Source: Limnohabitans sp. DM1 (GTDB taxonomy: Bacteria; Pseudomonadota; Gammaproteobacteria; Burkholderiales; Burkholderiaceae_C). From it: DNA of 64,000 nt. Position 1 is the first letter of the stretch. Each line of letters starts with the position of its first letter. The stretch covers positions 124,001 through 188,000 of the forward strand of contig NZ_CXOO01000022.1 of NCBI RefSeq assembly GCF_001269385.1, given 5' to 3'. The translations under genes and the position numbers were made by a program. Below, piece by piece: positions 39,747-47,621 of this stretch. The notes under the pieces were generated by a model. That model was not told the DNA's origin, did not search any database, and saw only the letters and a program-made list of their open reading frames with translations.

Positions 39747-40235
39747 TTAATTTTCGCGGCGTGTTTCCAGATAGGTGCGGATGGCCCAGATGGCTTCCTG
39801 GCTCAAAGTCGCTTCAAAGGGGGGCATGTAGACGCGGCCGTCGCGGGTGCGGCCACGGCGCACGGTGGCCACATAAAACTCGTCCATCTCTGCCAGGCAG
39901 GCGCTTTTCTTTTGCGCATCGGCCATGCCCGTGCAATCGGCATCCATTTTGCGCAAGTCAGGGGCAATGCCGCCCGAAATGGCTTCCAGCCCGTGGCAGC
40001 GTGCGCAGTTCTGGTTGTAGGCCGAGGTGCCAATGCGCAAAGCCTCTTTGGCAGCAGGACCTGTGCTGTAAGGGTTGCTGGGCAGCCACTTGCTGCCCAG
40101 TTGGGGCAGGGTTTTGGTGTCCACTGCTTGGGGGGTCACATCGCCATGGGCCCACGCAGAGGCGCCCATCAACGCCATGGCCGCGGCCAAAAAAATGTTT
40201 CGCAAGCAGAAAAGGCGCAAAGAGGTGGTTTTCAT
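39747..40235 (-). CDS. pedF: PedF-type cytochrome c-550 of alcohol oxidation
   Basis: The 162-residue protein has a signal peptide ending ASAWA. The mature N-terminus (HGDVTPQAVDTKTLPQLG) and NQNCARCHGLEAISGGIAPDLR are typical of PedF. The heme c site is CARCH, and a Met ligand is likely in VYMPPF. PedF takes electrons from PQQ ethanol dehydrogenases and passes them to the terminal oxidase. A near-perfect sigma-54 promoter lies 39-54 bases upstream, and the divergent gene encodes a sigma-54 activator. Confidence 0.9.
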   Translation of the reverse strand: MKTTSLRLFCLRNIFLAAAMALMGASAWAHGDVTPQAVDTKTLPQLGSKWLPSNPYSTGPAAKEALRIGTSAYNQNCARCHGLEAISGGIAPDLRKMDADCTGMADAQKKSACLAEMDEFYVATVRRGRTRDGRVYMPPFEATLSQEAIWAIRTYLETRREN

Positions 40236-40273
40236 GAAATGAACTCGTGAAGTTGAAGAGGATGTTCGGACTT

Positions 40274-40289
40274 GGCAAATTGCGTGCCA
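40274..40289 (-). promoter_or_regulatory. Sigma-54 promoter of pedF
   Basis: On the minus strand, TGGCACG-CAAT-TTGC matches the -24/-12 consensus at every fixed base. The start of transcription should be near 40263, about 28 bases before the pedF start codon. The intergenic region (40236-40615) also serves the divergent activator gene. Confidence 0.88.
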
Positions 40290-40347
40290 TGTTTGTACCT
40301 GCCACATCGGCCCCTTGCAGTCACGAATGGCACAACCATTGCGCCAC

Positions 40348-40378
40348 CTGTCACATGCGGTGTTGCAAATGGTGACAG
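40348..40378. promoter_or_regulatory. Inverted repeat, probable activator-binding site for pedF
   Basis: CTGTCAC - N17 - GTGACAG lies about 85-115 bases upstream of the predicted sigma-54 start, the usual distance for an enhancer-binding protein site. GTGACA-type half sites also occur near the sigma-54 promoter of the aldehyde dehydrogenase. Confidence 0.5.
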
Positions 40379-40615
40379 TTTTCACGAATTACCCCTGTTT
40401 CACCCGCGGTTTCATGCGCACTGCCCTTGGCCGAAGTTTTGCATGTGTACGAAAACGATACACTTTGATCCCCGGGAGCTGTCTTGCGTCAAGAAAATGA
40501 AAGCTTCAGGCCCGACCATGGCATTCCGACCGAATCCACTGAGTCGGCCAACCTACAAGAATTAGACGGTATCTACAGCGCCCCCTGGGCGGTGATAGAT
40601 CCCCTAGGAGACACC

Positions 40616-42865
40616 ATGCTCAGCATGCCTGCACGCGCAGCGACCGCGGCCCACGGCCAAGGTCTGTATGCGCTGGACAGCGACCACCACCGCAGCGCGA
40701 TCCTGCAATCGCACGGGCGCAGCCATTCTTTCGGGTTACAGGCCTCGGAAAAACCCGACTTCTCACCGCTGCAAGCCCCGGACATTGCCAACGCCCGTGA
40801 TGAAAACCGCCTGCTGTACCAGCACGCCAGCCCCGTCATGGAAACCCTGTACGAGCAGATTGCCAACACGCACAGCATGGTGCTGCTGACGTCGAGCAAC
40901 GGGCTGATCTTGCACTCGCTGGGCGATGCTGATTTTTTGGAAAAAGCCTCCCGCGTGGCGCTGATGCCTGGCGTGGAATGGTCTGAGCAAAGCAAAGGCA
41001 CCAACGCCATTGGCACCGCCTTGACCGAGGGAAAACCCATGGTCGTGCACGGCAATGACCACTTTTTGCAGGCCAATCAGTTCCTGACTTGCTCGTGCAC
41101 CCCGATTTTTGACCCCTATGGCAAGGTCATGGGCGCATTGGACGTGACGGGCGATCAGCGCAGCTACCACCAACACACCATGGCCCTGGTGCGCATGTCG
41201 GCCCAGATGATCGAGAACAACATGTTTGCCAATGTGTTTCCCGACGCCATGCGCATTCACTTTCATGCTCGGTGTGAATTTCTCAGTACCTTGGTGGAAG
41301 GCATCATCGTCTTCACGCTGGACGGGCGTTTCCTGTCGGCCAACCGCAGCGCCCAGTTCCAGCTGGGTCTGTCGGTCAATGCCATGCAGGCCCACACCTT
41401 CTCCTCGCTGTTCAACCAGCCGATCTCCCAGTTTCATGACCGCCTGCGCCATGCAGCCGGTCAGCCCGTGAACCTGTGCATGCACAACGGCGTGCAGGTG
41501 TTTTGCCAAGCCCGGCTGAAAACCAGCCACTGGTTCAGCAGCATGCAAGAGGCGTTTTCTGCCCAGCCTTCGCCCCCGAGCACCCCAAGCCCACAGACCG
41601 AGGCGTCGCAGCCCCCCGCCCCCAGCCCGGCCACCCGCGCCACCACAGCGGCTGCGGCAGGTCGGGCCAGCCTGTCGAGCCTGCACTACCTGAACACTGG
41701 CGACCCGCAAGTGGCCGCCGTGCTGCACAAGCTGCAGCGCGTGCAGGGCAGCGACATCCCGATCATGATCCTGGGTGAAACGGGTACCGGCAAAGACATC
41801 CTGGCGCAGGCCATCCACAACGACTCGGCGCGTGCGCGGCGGCCCTTTGTGTCGATCAACTGCGCCTCCATTCCTGAAACCCTGATCGAGTCCGAACTCT
41901 TTGGCTACGAAGAAGGCGCGTTCACCGGTGCCAAGCGGCGCGGTGCACCCGGCAAAATCCAGATGGCCCACGGCGGCACGCTCTTTCTGGACGAAATCGG
42001 CGACATGCCCACCCAGCTGCAGGCGCGTTTGCTGCGCGTGCTGCAAGAGCGCCGGGTCACACCGCTGGGCTCGGGCAAGGAATACGAGGTGGACGTGATG
42101 CTCATTTGCGCCACCAATAAAAACCTCAAAACTCTGATCGCCCAGGGCCAGTTCCGCGAAGACCTGTACTACCGCTTGAACGGCCTGGTGGTGCGCCTGC
42201 CCGCCTTGCGCGAACGCTCGGACTTTGAGGTGGTGACCAACAAAATCCTGTTCAACCTGTGCACGCCAGAGCAGCACATCAGCGTGTCGCCCGGCGTCAT
42301 GACGCTGTTCAAGCAATACCGCTGGCCGGGCAACTTCCGCCAGCTGCACAACCTCTTGCGCACCGCCGTGGTCATGGTGGGCCACAGCGGCCAAATTGAG
42401 GTCGAGCACCTGCCCGACGATTTTCTGGACGAAGTGCAGCAGATCACCCGCGCGGGCACACCCGATCCATTGCCTTGCGAGGAGGCTGCATTGGGCATGC
42501 CCCAAGCGACAGGATGCGCCGCGCCGCCCTCGGCCGATGTGCAGGCGCTGCAATCAGCCCACCAGCGCGGCTTTTTCGCGCCAGGCCCGGTGGTCAGCGG
42601 CAGCACGGCTTCGGCGCCCTCAGGCCTTGCAGGCGGTGCCAGCGCAACACCTGTGTGGGTGGCACAAGCCCCTGCCACAGAGGGTCCCGTGGCCGTAACG
42701 CCCACTGGAAACACCGCACGTCTGCAAGACGTGGCCCTGCAAGCCATGACCGATGCGCTGCGCCAATGCCATGGCAATGTGTCAGCGGCAGCCAAGCTGT
42801 TGGGGGTATCGCGCAACACCATTTACCGCAAAAAAGAGCAGTTACCGGCCGACGTCTGGGGTTAA
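40616..42865 (+). CDS. Sigma-54-dependent activator of AcoR type
   Basis: The product has 749 residues from ATG 40616, which has AGGAG at ideal distance; the longer frame would begin with TTG at 40484 and is less likely. Order: GAF-like sensor (about 50-220, with GTNAIGTALTEGKPMVVHG), PAS-like domain (about 225-300), Pro/Ala-rich linker, AAA+ domain with Walker A GETGTGKD and the sigma-54 contact GAFTGAKR, and a Fis-type helix-turn-helix at the end (NVSAAAKLLGVSRNTIYRKK). AcoR-type proteins sense alcohol or aldehyde metabolites. It is divergent from pedF and the natural candidate to drive all sigma-54 promoters of this region. Confidence 0.92.
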   Translation: MLSMPARAATAAHGQGLYALDSDHHRSAILQSHGRSHSFGLQASEKPDFSPLQAPDIANARDENRLLYQHASPVMETLYEQIANTHSMVLLTSSNGLILHSLGDADFLEKASRVALMPGVEWSEQSKGTNAIGTALTEGKPMVVHGNDHFLQANQFLTCSCTPIFDPYGKVMGALDVTGDQRSYHQHTMALVRMSAQMIENNMFANVFPDAMRIHFHARCEFLSTLVEGIIVFTLDGRFLSANRSAQFQLGLSVNAMQAHTFSSLFNQPISQFHDRLRHAAGQPVNLCMHNGVQVFCQARLKTSHWFSSMQEAFSAQPSPPSTPSPQTEASQPPAPSPATRATTAAAAGRASLSSLHYLNTGDPQVAAVLHKLQRVQGSDIPIMILGETGTGKDILAQAIHNDSARARRPFVSINCASIPETLIESELFGYEEGAFTGAKRRGAPGKIQMAHGGTLFLDEIGDMPTQLQARLLRVLQERRVTPLGSGKEYEVDVMLICATNKNLKTLIAQGQFREDLYYRLNGLVVRLPALRERSDFEVVTNKILFNLCTPEQHISVSPGVMTLFKQYRWPGNFRQLHNLLRTAVVMVGHSGQIEVEHLPDDFLDEVQQITRAGTPDPLPCEEAALGMPQATGCAAPPSADVQALQSAHQRGFFAPGPVVSGSTASAPSGLAGGASATPVWVAQAPATEGPVAVTPTGNTARLQDVALQAMTDALRQCHGNVSAAAKLLGVSRNTIYRKKEQLPADVWG

Positions 42866-44074
42866 GGCACACCAGCTTGCCCAAGGGCTGTGGCGCTCGG
42901 CTTGCTCCAGCCAGCTCAACTCCACCTCGCGCCAGGCGCGCAGTTGGTTGAACGCATGCTGCTGGCGCTGCTGAGCTTTCCAGGCACTCTGCGCCTTCGC
43001 CTGCTGAGCAGGCTCTGAAAGTCCGCCCCTGTGCTGACCGTTGGTTGGCAGACCCGCCGCCTTCTGAAGGGAAGGGCTTTCTTGCAGCGATCCAGCCTCC
43101 CAAGCCGCAGGCCAAGGCACATGCTGCACCGCCTCGGCCTCTGACCAGCCCCGCTCCAGGCCCTGCCAGGCGTAGCTCACCAGACTGCACAGGTAGTGCT
43201 GTTGACGCAGCAAAGCCGCCTGCACTTGCCCCGGGCCACGCACCAGGTGCTGCCCCACCAGCCACTGCGGCTGCCATGCGCGCATGCGGGCCAGCGCATG
43301 CAGCCAGCCCTGCACGCTGCCTTGGGCCAACACGGGCAGCACATCGCCATCGACCAGCCCACCGGCCAGCACAATAGCCTCTTGAGCCGACCACAGCACC
43401 AAATCGCTTTCGGTGTGGGCATGGCGCATGTCGTGCACCTGCCAAGACCGCCCCCCGGCCTGCACCAGTTGCCCGTCATGCAACACCTCGGTGGGCAACA
43501 CGATGCGGCTGCCGCGAGAGGCTTGTTCGCCCAAATCGTGCTGCAAGGCCGCCAGGCAATCGGGGCAGCGCTGGCGCATGGCTTGCTGAGTGCCCAATGT
43601 GGCGGCCACAACCACGTCCACGCTCGCACCCATGGGCACAGCCGGTGCAGCTCGGCGCTTTGCGGCTTCGACTTGGGGCACATCGGCCGATGCCTCAGGC
43701 ACCCAGGCCGCATTGGCCAGCACTTGCTCGGCATGCGCATGGGTGTTGATCAGCCGCGTGACCGACGACGCGGGGTGGCGGCATTTCAGGTCTTTTTGCA
43801 AGGCCTGCCCAACGCCATAGGTCGGCCCGGGGTCGATGACTGTCACATCGGCGTTTTGCCCCAGCACCACCGTGGTGGCCGCGTGCGAGCGCCCATCTTC
43901 GGTGACCGCATGCCACTGCCCATGCACCACCGCCACCCCAGGCAACACCGTCTGCCAAGCCAGCTCGGGCGGGTCGGTGCACGGTGCAGCCCCTGTGGGC
44001 CAGGCCAGCAGAGCCAAGCTGCATCCCACGATCCAGCGAAGCTGAGCACAGCGCACGCGCAACACTTGTGTCAA
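42842..44074 (-). CDS. MBL-fold protein of the quinoprotein region (relay-system type 2-like)
   Basis: The product has about 410 residues. The likely start is TTG 44074 or GTG 44065; no ATG fits, and the longest frame runs through the opposing sigma-54 promoter. A signal peptide ends near PTGAAP. The metallo-beta-lactamase fold shows VVLGQNADVTVIDPGPTYG and HAHTESDLVLW, but the metal motif reads NTHAHAEQ rather than HxHxDH. It also has a CPDC pair. Its exact role in PQQ enzyme function is unknown. It overlaps the activator gene's end by 24 bases, convergently. Confidence 0.7.
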   Translation of the reverse strand: MTQVLRVRCAQLRWIVGCSLALLAWPTGAAPCTDPPELAWQTVLPGVAVVHGQWHAVTEDGRSHAATTVVLGQNADVTVIDPGPTYGVGQALQKDLKCRHPASSVTRLINTHAHAEQVLANAAWVPEASADVPQVEAAKRRAAPAVPMGASVDVVVAATLGTQQAMRQRCPDCLAALQHDLGEQASRGSRIVLPTEVLHDGQLVQAGGRSWQVHDMRHAHTESDLVLWSAQEAIVLAGGLVDGDVLPVLAQGSVQGWLHALARMRAWQPQWLVGQHLVRGPGQVQAALLRQQHYLCSLVSYAWQGLERGWSEAEAVQHVPWPAAWEAGSLQESPSLQKAAGLPTNGQHRGGLSEPAQQAKAQSAWKAQQRQQHAFNQLRAWREVELSWLEQAERHSPWASWCALTPDVGR

Positions 44075-44166
44075 GCCCGCCCCCTCACTTGCTCCATATT
44101 GGAACAAGTCCAGGCCCCCGGGTCGCCCGTGTGTCGGCTCTTCGGGTGAAAGTTGTTCAGAATGGG

Positions 44167-44182
44167 TGGCACTTTTGTTGCT
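44167..44182 (+). promoter_or_regulatory. Sigma-54 promoter of the TolQR-like operon
   Basis: The sequence TGGCACT-TTTG-TTGC matches the consensus, with GG and GC 12 bases apart. The start of transcription should be near 44193, about 100 bases before the first gene. Just after it, a GGAGG-preceded two-codon frame (ATG GTT TGA, 44202) is present, which may be chance. Confidence 0.78.
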
Positions 44183-44294
44183 CTGTGACAAAGGAGGGGC
44201 AATGGTTTGAACGACCAGATCGGTGGACACCGGCATGGTCGCACATGCAGCACTTGCCATGCCAGCCCGTTTATTTTTTGGAGTGGACCCCCGC

Positions 44295-45056
44295 ATGAAT
44301 GCTCTTGCCCCTTCGGCCAGTCGATGGCACCAACGCATGTGGGGTGCCCTGCTGGTCAAACGCCTGCCGGTGCTGGGCCGCCCCAGCCTGTCGCTGGAGC
44401 AAGCGCCCCAAGGCCTGTTCCTGCTGTGGCTGGCCTTCATGGGCCTGCTGGTGTTTGGGGCAGCGGTGATGTGGCAACACGGCCTGTGGCACCGCTTGGT
44501 GCAGGCCGACCCCACGGGCCTGACCATCGTCATCGTGCTGCTGTTCATCGGCTGCTCGGTCTGGGCGGGTCTGCGCTGCTGGGCGCTGGGTTTGCAATGG
44601 CAGGCGCTGCAAAGCGGTGGGGCCATGGCCACGGCCGAACAAGCCAGCTGGGCGCACGACTACCTGCAAGCGCGTGGCCATGCGCACACCGACAAAAGCA
44701 TCTTGCTGCAAGTGCTGAGCGACCGGGCGCACGGCCCGCAAGAGATGGCCTGGTGGCTCAACGGCATCCAGCTCAAGCTGGGCTTGCTGGGCAAGGTGAT
44801 CGGTTTTTCGGTGCTGGCCCTGGAGCTGGGCCGCATGGACGGCTTTGACCCGCAGCAATCGGCGCAAATGCTCAAAAGCCTGACCGGCGGGCTGGGCATT
44901 GCTCTGCTGACCACCATCACCGGGCTGGCGGCCAACATTTTGCTGGGCCTGCAACTCATGCGCATTGACCGCTTTGCCGACGGCCTGGTGGCCGAGATTT
45001 TGACGCTGGGCGAGGCGCAGGCCATGCAGCCTGCAGGCACCGGGGCAGCCGAATGA
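44295..45056 (+). CDS. MotA/TolQ/ExbB-like proton-channel protein
   Basis: The 253-residue protein has four probable membrane segments (about 41-60, 75-97, 162-178, 198-221). The last two form the conserved channel region: LLGKVIGFSVLALELG and GGLGIALLTTITGLAANILL, with Thr206, Thr207 and Thr209 in the place of TolQ channel threonines. It should form a pentameric stator around the TolR-like partner and use proton flow. The start is MNALAPS, with GGAG upstream; a longer frame from 44235 is possible. The stop overlaps the next gene by 4 bases. It is not TolQ itself: tolA, tolB and pal are absent. Confidence 0.8.
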   Translation: MNALAPSASRWHQRMWGALLVKRLPVLGRPSLSLEQAPQGLFLLWLAFMGLLVFGAAVMWQHGLWHRLVQADPTGLTIVIVLLFIGCSVWAGLRCWALGLQWQALQSGGAMATAEQASWAHDYLQARGHAHTDKSILLQVLSDRAHGPQEMAWWLNGIQLKLGLLGKVIGFSVLALELGRMDGFDPQQSAQMLKSLTGGLGIALLTTITGLAANILLGLQLMRIDRFADGLVAEILTLGEAQAMQPAGTGAAE

Positions 45057-45664
45057 GCATTGGCCGCAGCACCCGCGACACCGAGACGGACCCGTTTTAC
45101 GACATGTTGTTCAACATGTTGATCGCCTTCGTCTTTTGCTTTGTGATCGCGTTGCTGTCTTTCAACCCGCAGGCCAAAAAAGCGGGTGACGTGCCCGCCA
45201 AGGCCGAGTTCATGATCACCGTGTCCTGGCCCGACGAAAACCCCAACGACCTGGACACCTGGGTGATGGAGCCCGGCGGCAAGCTGCTGTGGTTTCGCCA
45301 GCGCGATGTGGGCATGCTGCACCTGGACCGCGACGACCGGGGCGACAAAAACAATTCGGTGGTGGTCAACGGCAAAACCGTGACCAGCGCCGCCCGGCAA
45401 GAAATCGTCACCCTGCGCGGCCTGGTGGCAGGCGAATACGTGGTCAACGCCCACTATTACGAAAGCCGCAACCAACTGCCCGTGGACGCCACCGTGACCG
45501 TGGTCAAGATCAACCCCCAGGCCGAAATCGTCTTCACCGGCACCCAGCAAATCGGCGCCAAAGGCGAAGAGCGCACCCTGGTGCGCTTTTCGATTGACGA
45601 CAAGGGCCAGGTGCTGGACGTGAGCACGGCCCCCAAACCCATCGTGATGCGCTCGGGCATCTGA
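45053..45664 (+). CDS. TolR/ExbD-like stator protein with DUF2135-like periplasmic domain
   Basis: The 203-residue protein has one N-terminal membrane segment (about 18-38) preceded by Asp17 in DPFYDMLFNMLIAF, the position of the proton-carrying Asp in TolR/ExbD/MotB. The periplasmic part is not the TolR fold and has no OmpA-type peptidoglycan motif. It is a beta-rich domain with DLDTWVMEPGGK and LHLDRDDRGDKN, resembling DUF2135/YfaP-type domains with acidic, possibly metal-binding loops. It is translationally coupled to the upstream channel gene (ATGA overlap). Confidence 0.75.
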   Translation: MSIGRSTRDTETDPFYDMLFNMLIAFVFCFVIALLSFNPQAKKAGDVPAKAEFMITVSWPDENPNDLDTWVMEPGGKLLWFRQRDVGMLHLDRDDRGDKNNSVVVNGKTVTSAARQEIVTLRGLVAGEYVVNAHYYESRNQLPVDATVTVVKINPQAEIVFTGTQQIGAKGEERTLVRFSIDDKGQVLDVSTAPKPIVMRSGI

Positions 45665-45687
45665 ACACCCCTCCCTGAAAAACCCAC

Positions 45688-46212
45688 ATGATCCCTACCA
45701 CCACCACCGAACTGCTCTGGCTGGCCATCGCCTACGCCCTGCTGGCCTTTTTGCTGCTGTGCCTGTGCCTGGCCACCCGTTGGCACTGGCTGCTCAAGGC
45801 GGTCATGGTCATCGTGGTCAGTGGCTTTTTTCTGTTCCACAACCAAGTGCTGCGCGGCATTGCGGGCTGGCCGGCCGACGACGCCTTGCCGCCGCGCTTT
45901 GTGCTGCTGTCGGCCGTGTTTGACGAGCCCAGCCCGGCACGCCACCACCCCGGCGCGATCTACATCTGGGTCAATGAAATCAAAGACCACGAAGCGCTGG
46001 ATCTGCCCCGCGTGCACCGCCTGCCCTACGAAAAAGATTTGCACCGCATCCTGGGCGACGGCATCAAGAAAGCCCGCGACGGCAACACCCAGATCGGCAC
46101 CACCGAGCCGCGCCGCGGCCAAGGCGGCCTGCCTTGGTTGCGCCCGGCCAACGACGACAAGGTGCAAATCAAACTCAGCGACCTGCCCCGTGCGCAGCTG
46201 CCCGAAAAATGA
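45688..46212 (+). CDS. Membrane protein of unknown function, third gene of the TolQR-like operon
   Basis: The 174-residue protein has two close membrane segments (about 8-28 and 32-52) and a soluble C-terminal part of about 120 residues, with GAIYIWVNEIKDHEALDLP and HRLPYEKDLHRILGDGIKKA. I do not recognise the family. It lies 23 bases after the TolR-like gene and overlaps the lipoprotein gene by 4 bases, so all four are one operon. It may link the stator to the lipoprotein, which is an inference from order only. Confidence 0.7.
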   Translation: MIPTTTTELLWLAIAYALLAFLLLCLCLATRWHWLLKAVMVIVVSGFFLFHNQVLRGIAGWPADDALPPRFVLLSAVFDEPSPARHHPGAIYIWVNEIKDHEALDLPRVHRLPYEKDLHRILGDGIKKARDGNTQIGTTEPRRGQGGLPWLRPANDDKVQIKLSDLPRAQLPEK

Positions 46213-46916
46213 ACGCCATGAAAACTCTGTACTTGGGTGCCGCATCACTGCTGGGTGTGCTGGGCCTGTCGGCCTGTTCGCCGGATGCGGGGCCGGTCTG
46301 GTTTCCGCTGCGCTCAGGTGACGTGACCCGCTACGAAGTGCGCTACAACCCCGAATCGGCCCGCGACGACGAAGTCTGGACTTTGCGCACACGCGGCCCT
46401 GTGGACTGGCAAGGCAAAAGCTATATGCAGCGCCACCATTCACAAGGCGTGGCCTACTATTTAGAGGTCAATGAAAAAGGCGTGCGCCGCGTCGCGCACC
46501 AAACCGACATGGACCGCGAACCGCTGGCCGACGAATCGCCCATGTGGGTGCTCAAAGCGCCGTATCAGGTGGACACCGAGTGGACCAACCCCACCGTGCC
46601 CTATTTGCTGATGCGCAAAAACGAATACCCCCGCGAACTCAAATACACCCACAAAACCACCATGACATGGCGCATCGTGTCCGTCAAAGAGGAGGTCAAA
46701 CTGCGCTCAGGCGAGGTGCTCTCGCCCTGCCTGCACGTCAAGGGCGAAGCCTTTTTGAACCTCTACACCGACCCCGTGAACGGCTTCACCGACGTGCCCC
46801 TGACCAGCCACGAGTGGTACTGCCAAGGCCAGGGCCTGGTCAAATTCACCCGCGAAGAAAAAGTGCTGGCGGGTTTTTTGACGGGTGGGGCGTTGACGGC
46901 GGAGCGGGTGCGCTGA
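46209..46916 (+). CDS. Lipoprotein of unknown function, fourth gene of the TolQR-like operon
   Basis: The 235-residue protein has a lipobox (GVLGLSAC). The mature part is beta-rich, without a family I recognise: SGDVTRYEVRYNPESARDDEVW, then GKSYMQRHHSQGVAYYLEV and SHEWYCQGQGLVKFTREEK. It resembles in general shape the periplasmic lipoproteins that measure or bind an envelope component. The ATG overlaps the preceding stop (ATGA). The operon ends here, 35 bases before a convergent gene, with no clear terminator. Confidence 0.75.
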   Translation: MNAMKTLYLGAASLLGVLGLSACSPDAGPVWFPLRSGDVTRYEVRYNPESARDDEVWTLRTRGPVDWQGKSYMQRHHSQGVAYYLEVNEKGVRRVAHQTDMDREPLADESPMWVLKAPYQVDTEWTNPTVPYLLMRKNEYPRELKYTHKTTMTWRIVSVKEEVKLRSGEVLSPCLHVKGEAFLNLYTDPVNGFTDVPLTSHEWYCQGQGLVKFTREEKVLAGFLTGGALTAERVR

Positions 46917-46951
46917 ACCACAACACGCGGGCCTGTTCACTGCGTGCCTGT

Positions 46952-47521
46952 TTACTCAATGCGCATTTTCCGAATCCAACGGGCATCGGGGGCAAAGGGC
47001 TCGCTGTCGTTCGGGCCATAGGGCGGTACATCCAGACGGTCTGGCGGCGCGCTGATCAGGTTCAGGTCGACTGCCTGCGGCAGGCCTTCCAAGCCCGTGG
47101 GCGTCAAATGCCAGCGGTAAATGATGCCGTTCCACAGCTTGGCACCAAAGTCAGCGGGTTTTTTGTACAAAAACAGCAGGTGGTGATCCAGCCACAGCAA
47201 ATTTTGCGCCGACACTGTGGCCGGACTGGCGTAGGGATAAGGCACATGGCAGCTCACTTCTTGCGGGGCGGCCAAGCACTTGAATTCGCGCATGGACAAA
47301 AAGTTGTCCCGCATCACGGCAGGGTCCATGTGCACGCGCACAGTGGCCTGTCCAAGCCCTGCCGGGGTGAACGTCACACGGCCTACGCGGGTGTGTCGCC
47401 CATCGAGGGTTTCTGCCACCAGGAATTTTTCTCCCTGTACAGGAAAGGCCAGGACGGACACCTGCATGCCCACCCCGGCACACACGAGTAATCCCCAGGC
47501 CATGCGGCGCTTGTTGGCCAT
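46952..47521 (-). CDS. Exported protein of unknown function next to a TonB receptor
   Basis: The 189-residue protein has a signal peptide (AWGLLVCAGVGMQVSVLAFP). The mature part has two Cys (FKCLAAPQEVSCHVPYP) likely in a disulfide. No family was recognised. Start ATG 47521 has GGGAG about 10 bases upstream. It lies 100 bases downstream of the TonB receptor gene on the same strand and may be an accessory to it. Confidence 0.65.
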   Translation of the reverse strand: MANKRRMAWGLLVCAGVGMQVSVLAFPVQGEKFLVAETLDGRHTRVGRVTFTPAGLGQATVRVHMDPAVMRDNFLSMREFKCLAAPQEVSCHVPYPYASPATVSAQNLLWLDHHLLFLYKKPADFGAKLWNGIIYRWHLTPTGLEGLPQAVDLNLISAPPDRLDVPPYGPNDSEPFAPDARWIRKMRIE

Positions 47522-47621
47522 GCTTTGGATCTCCCTGTTGACCCGGGCCATCCCGGGGCCGGATTAATTAAGCACAAAGCATGCCAAAAAATCCATCGCC
47601 GGCTTGACCTGACTGCTCTAA

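Noticed and set aside
40274..40289. Same site read on the plus strand as a sigma-54 promoter for the activator gene
   Set aside because: GG/GC spacing is correct, but both boxes depart from consensus (TGGCAAA, GTGC); the minus-strand reading is far better.
40484..40615. TTG-initiated N-terminal extension of the AcoR-type activator
   Set aside because: ATG 40616 has an AGGAG at ideal distance and gives normal family length.
44202..44210. Two-codon frame (ATG GTT TGA) behind a strong GGAGG in the leader of the TolQR-like operon
   Set aside because: It could be a regulatory micro-frame but is too short to support from sequence alone.
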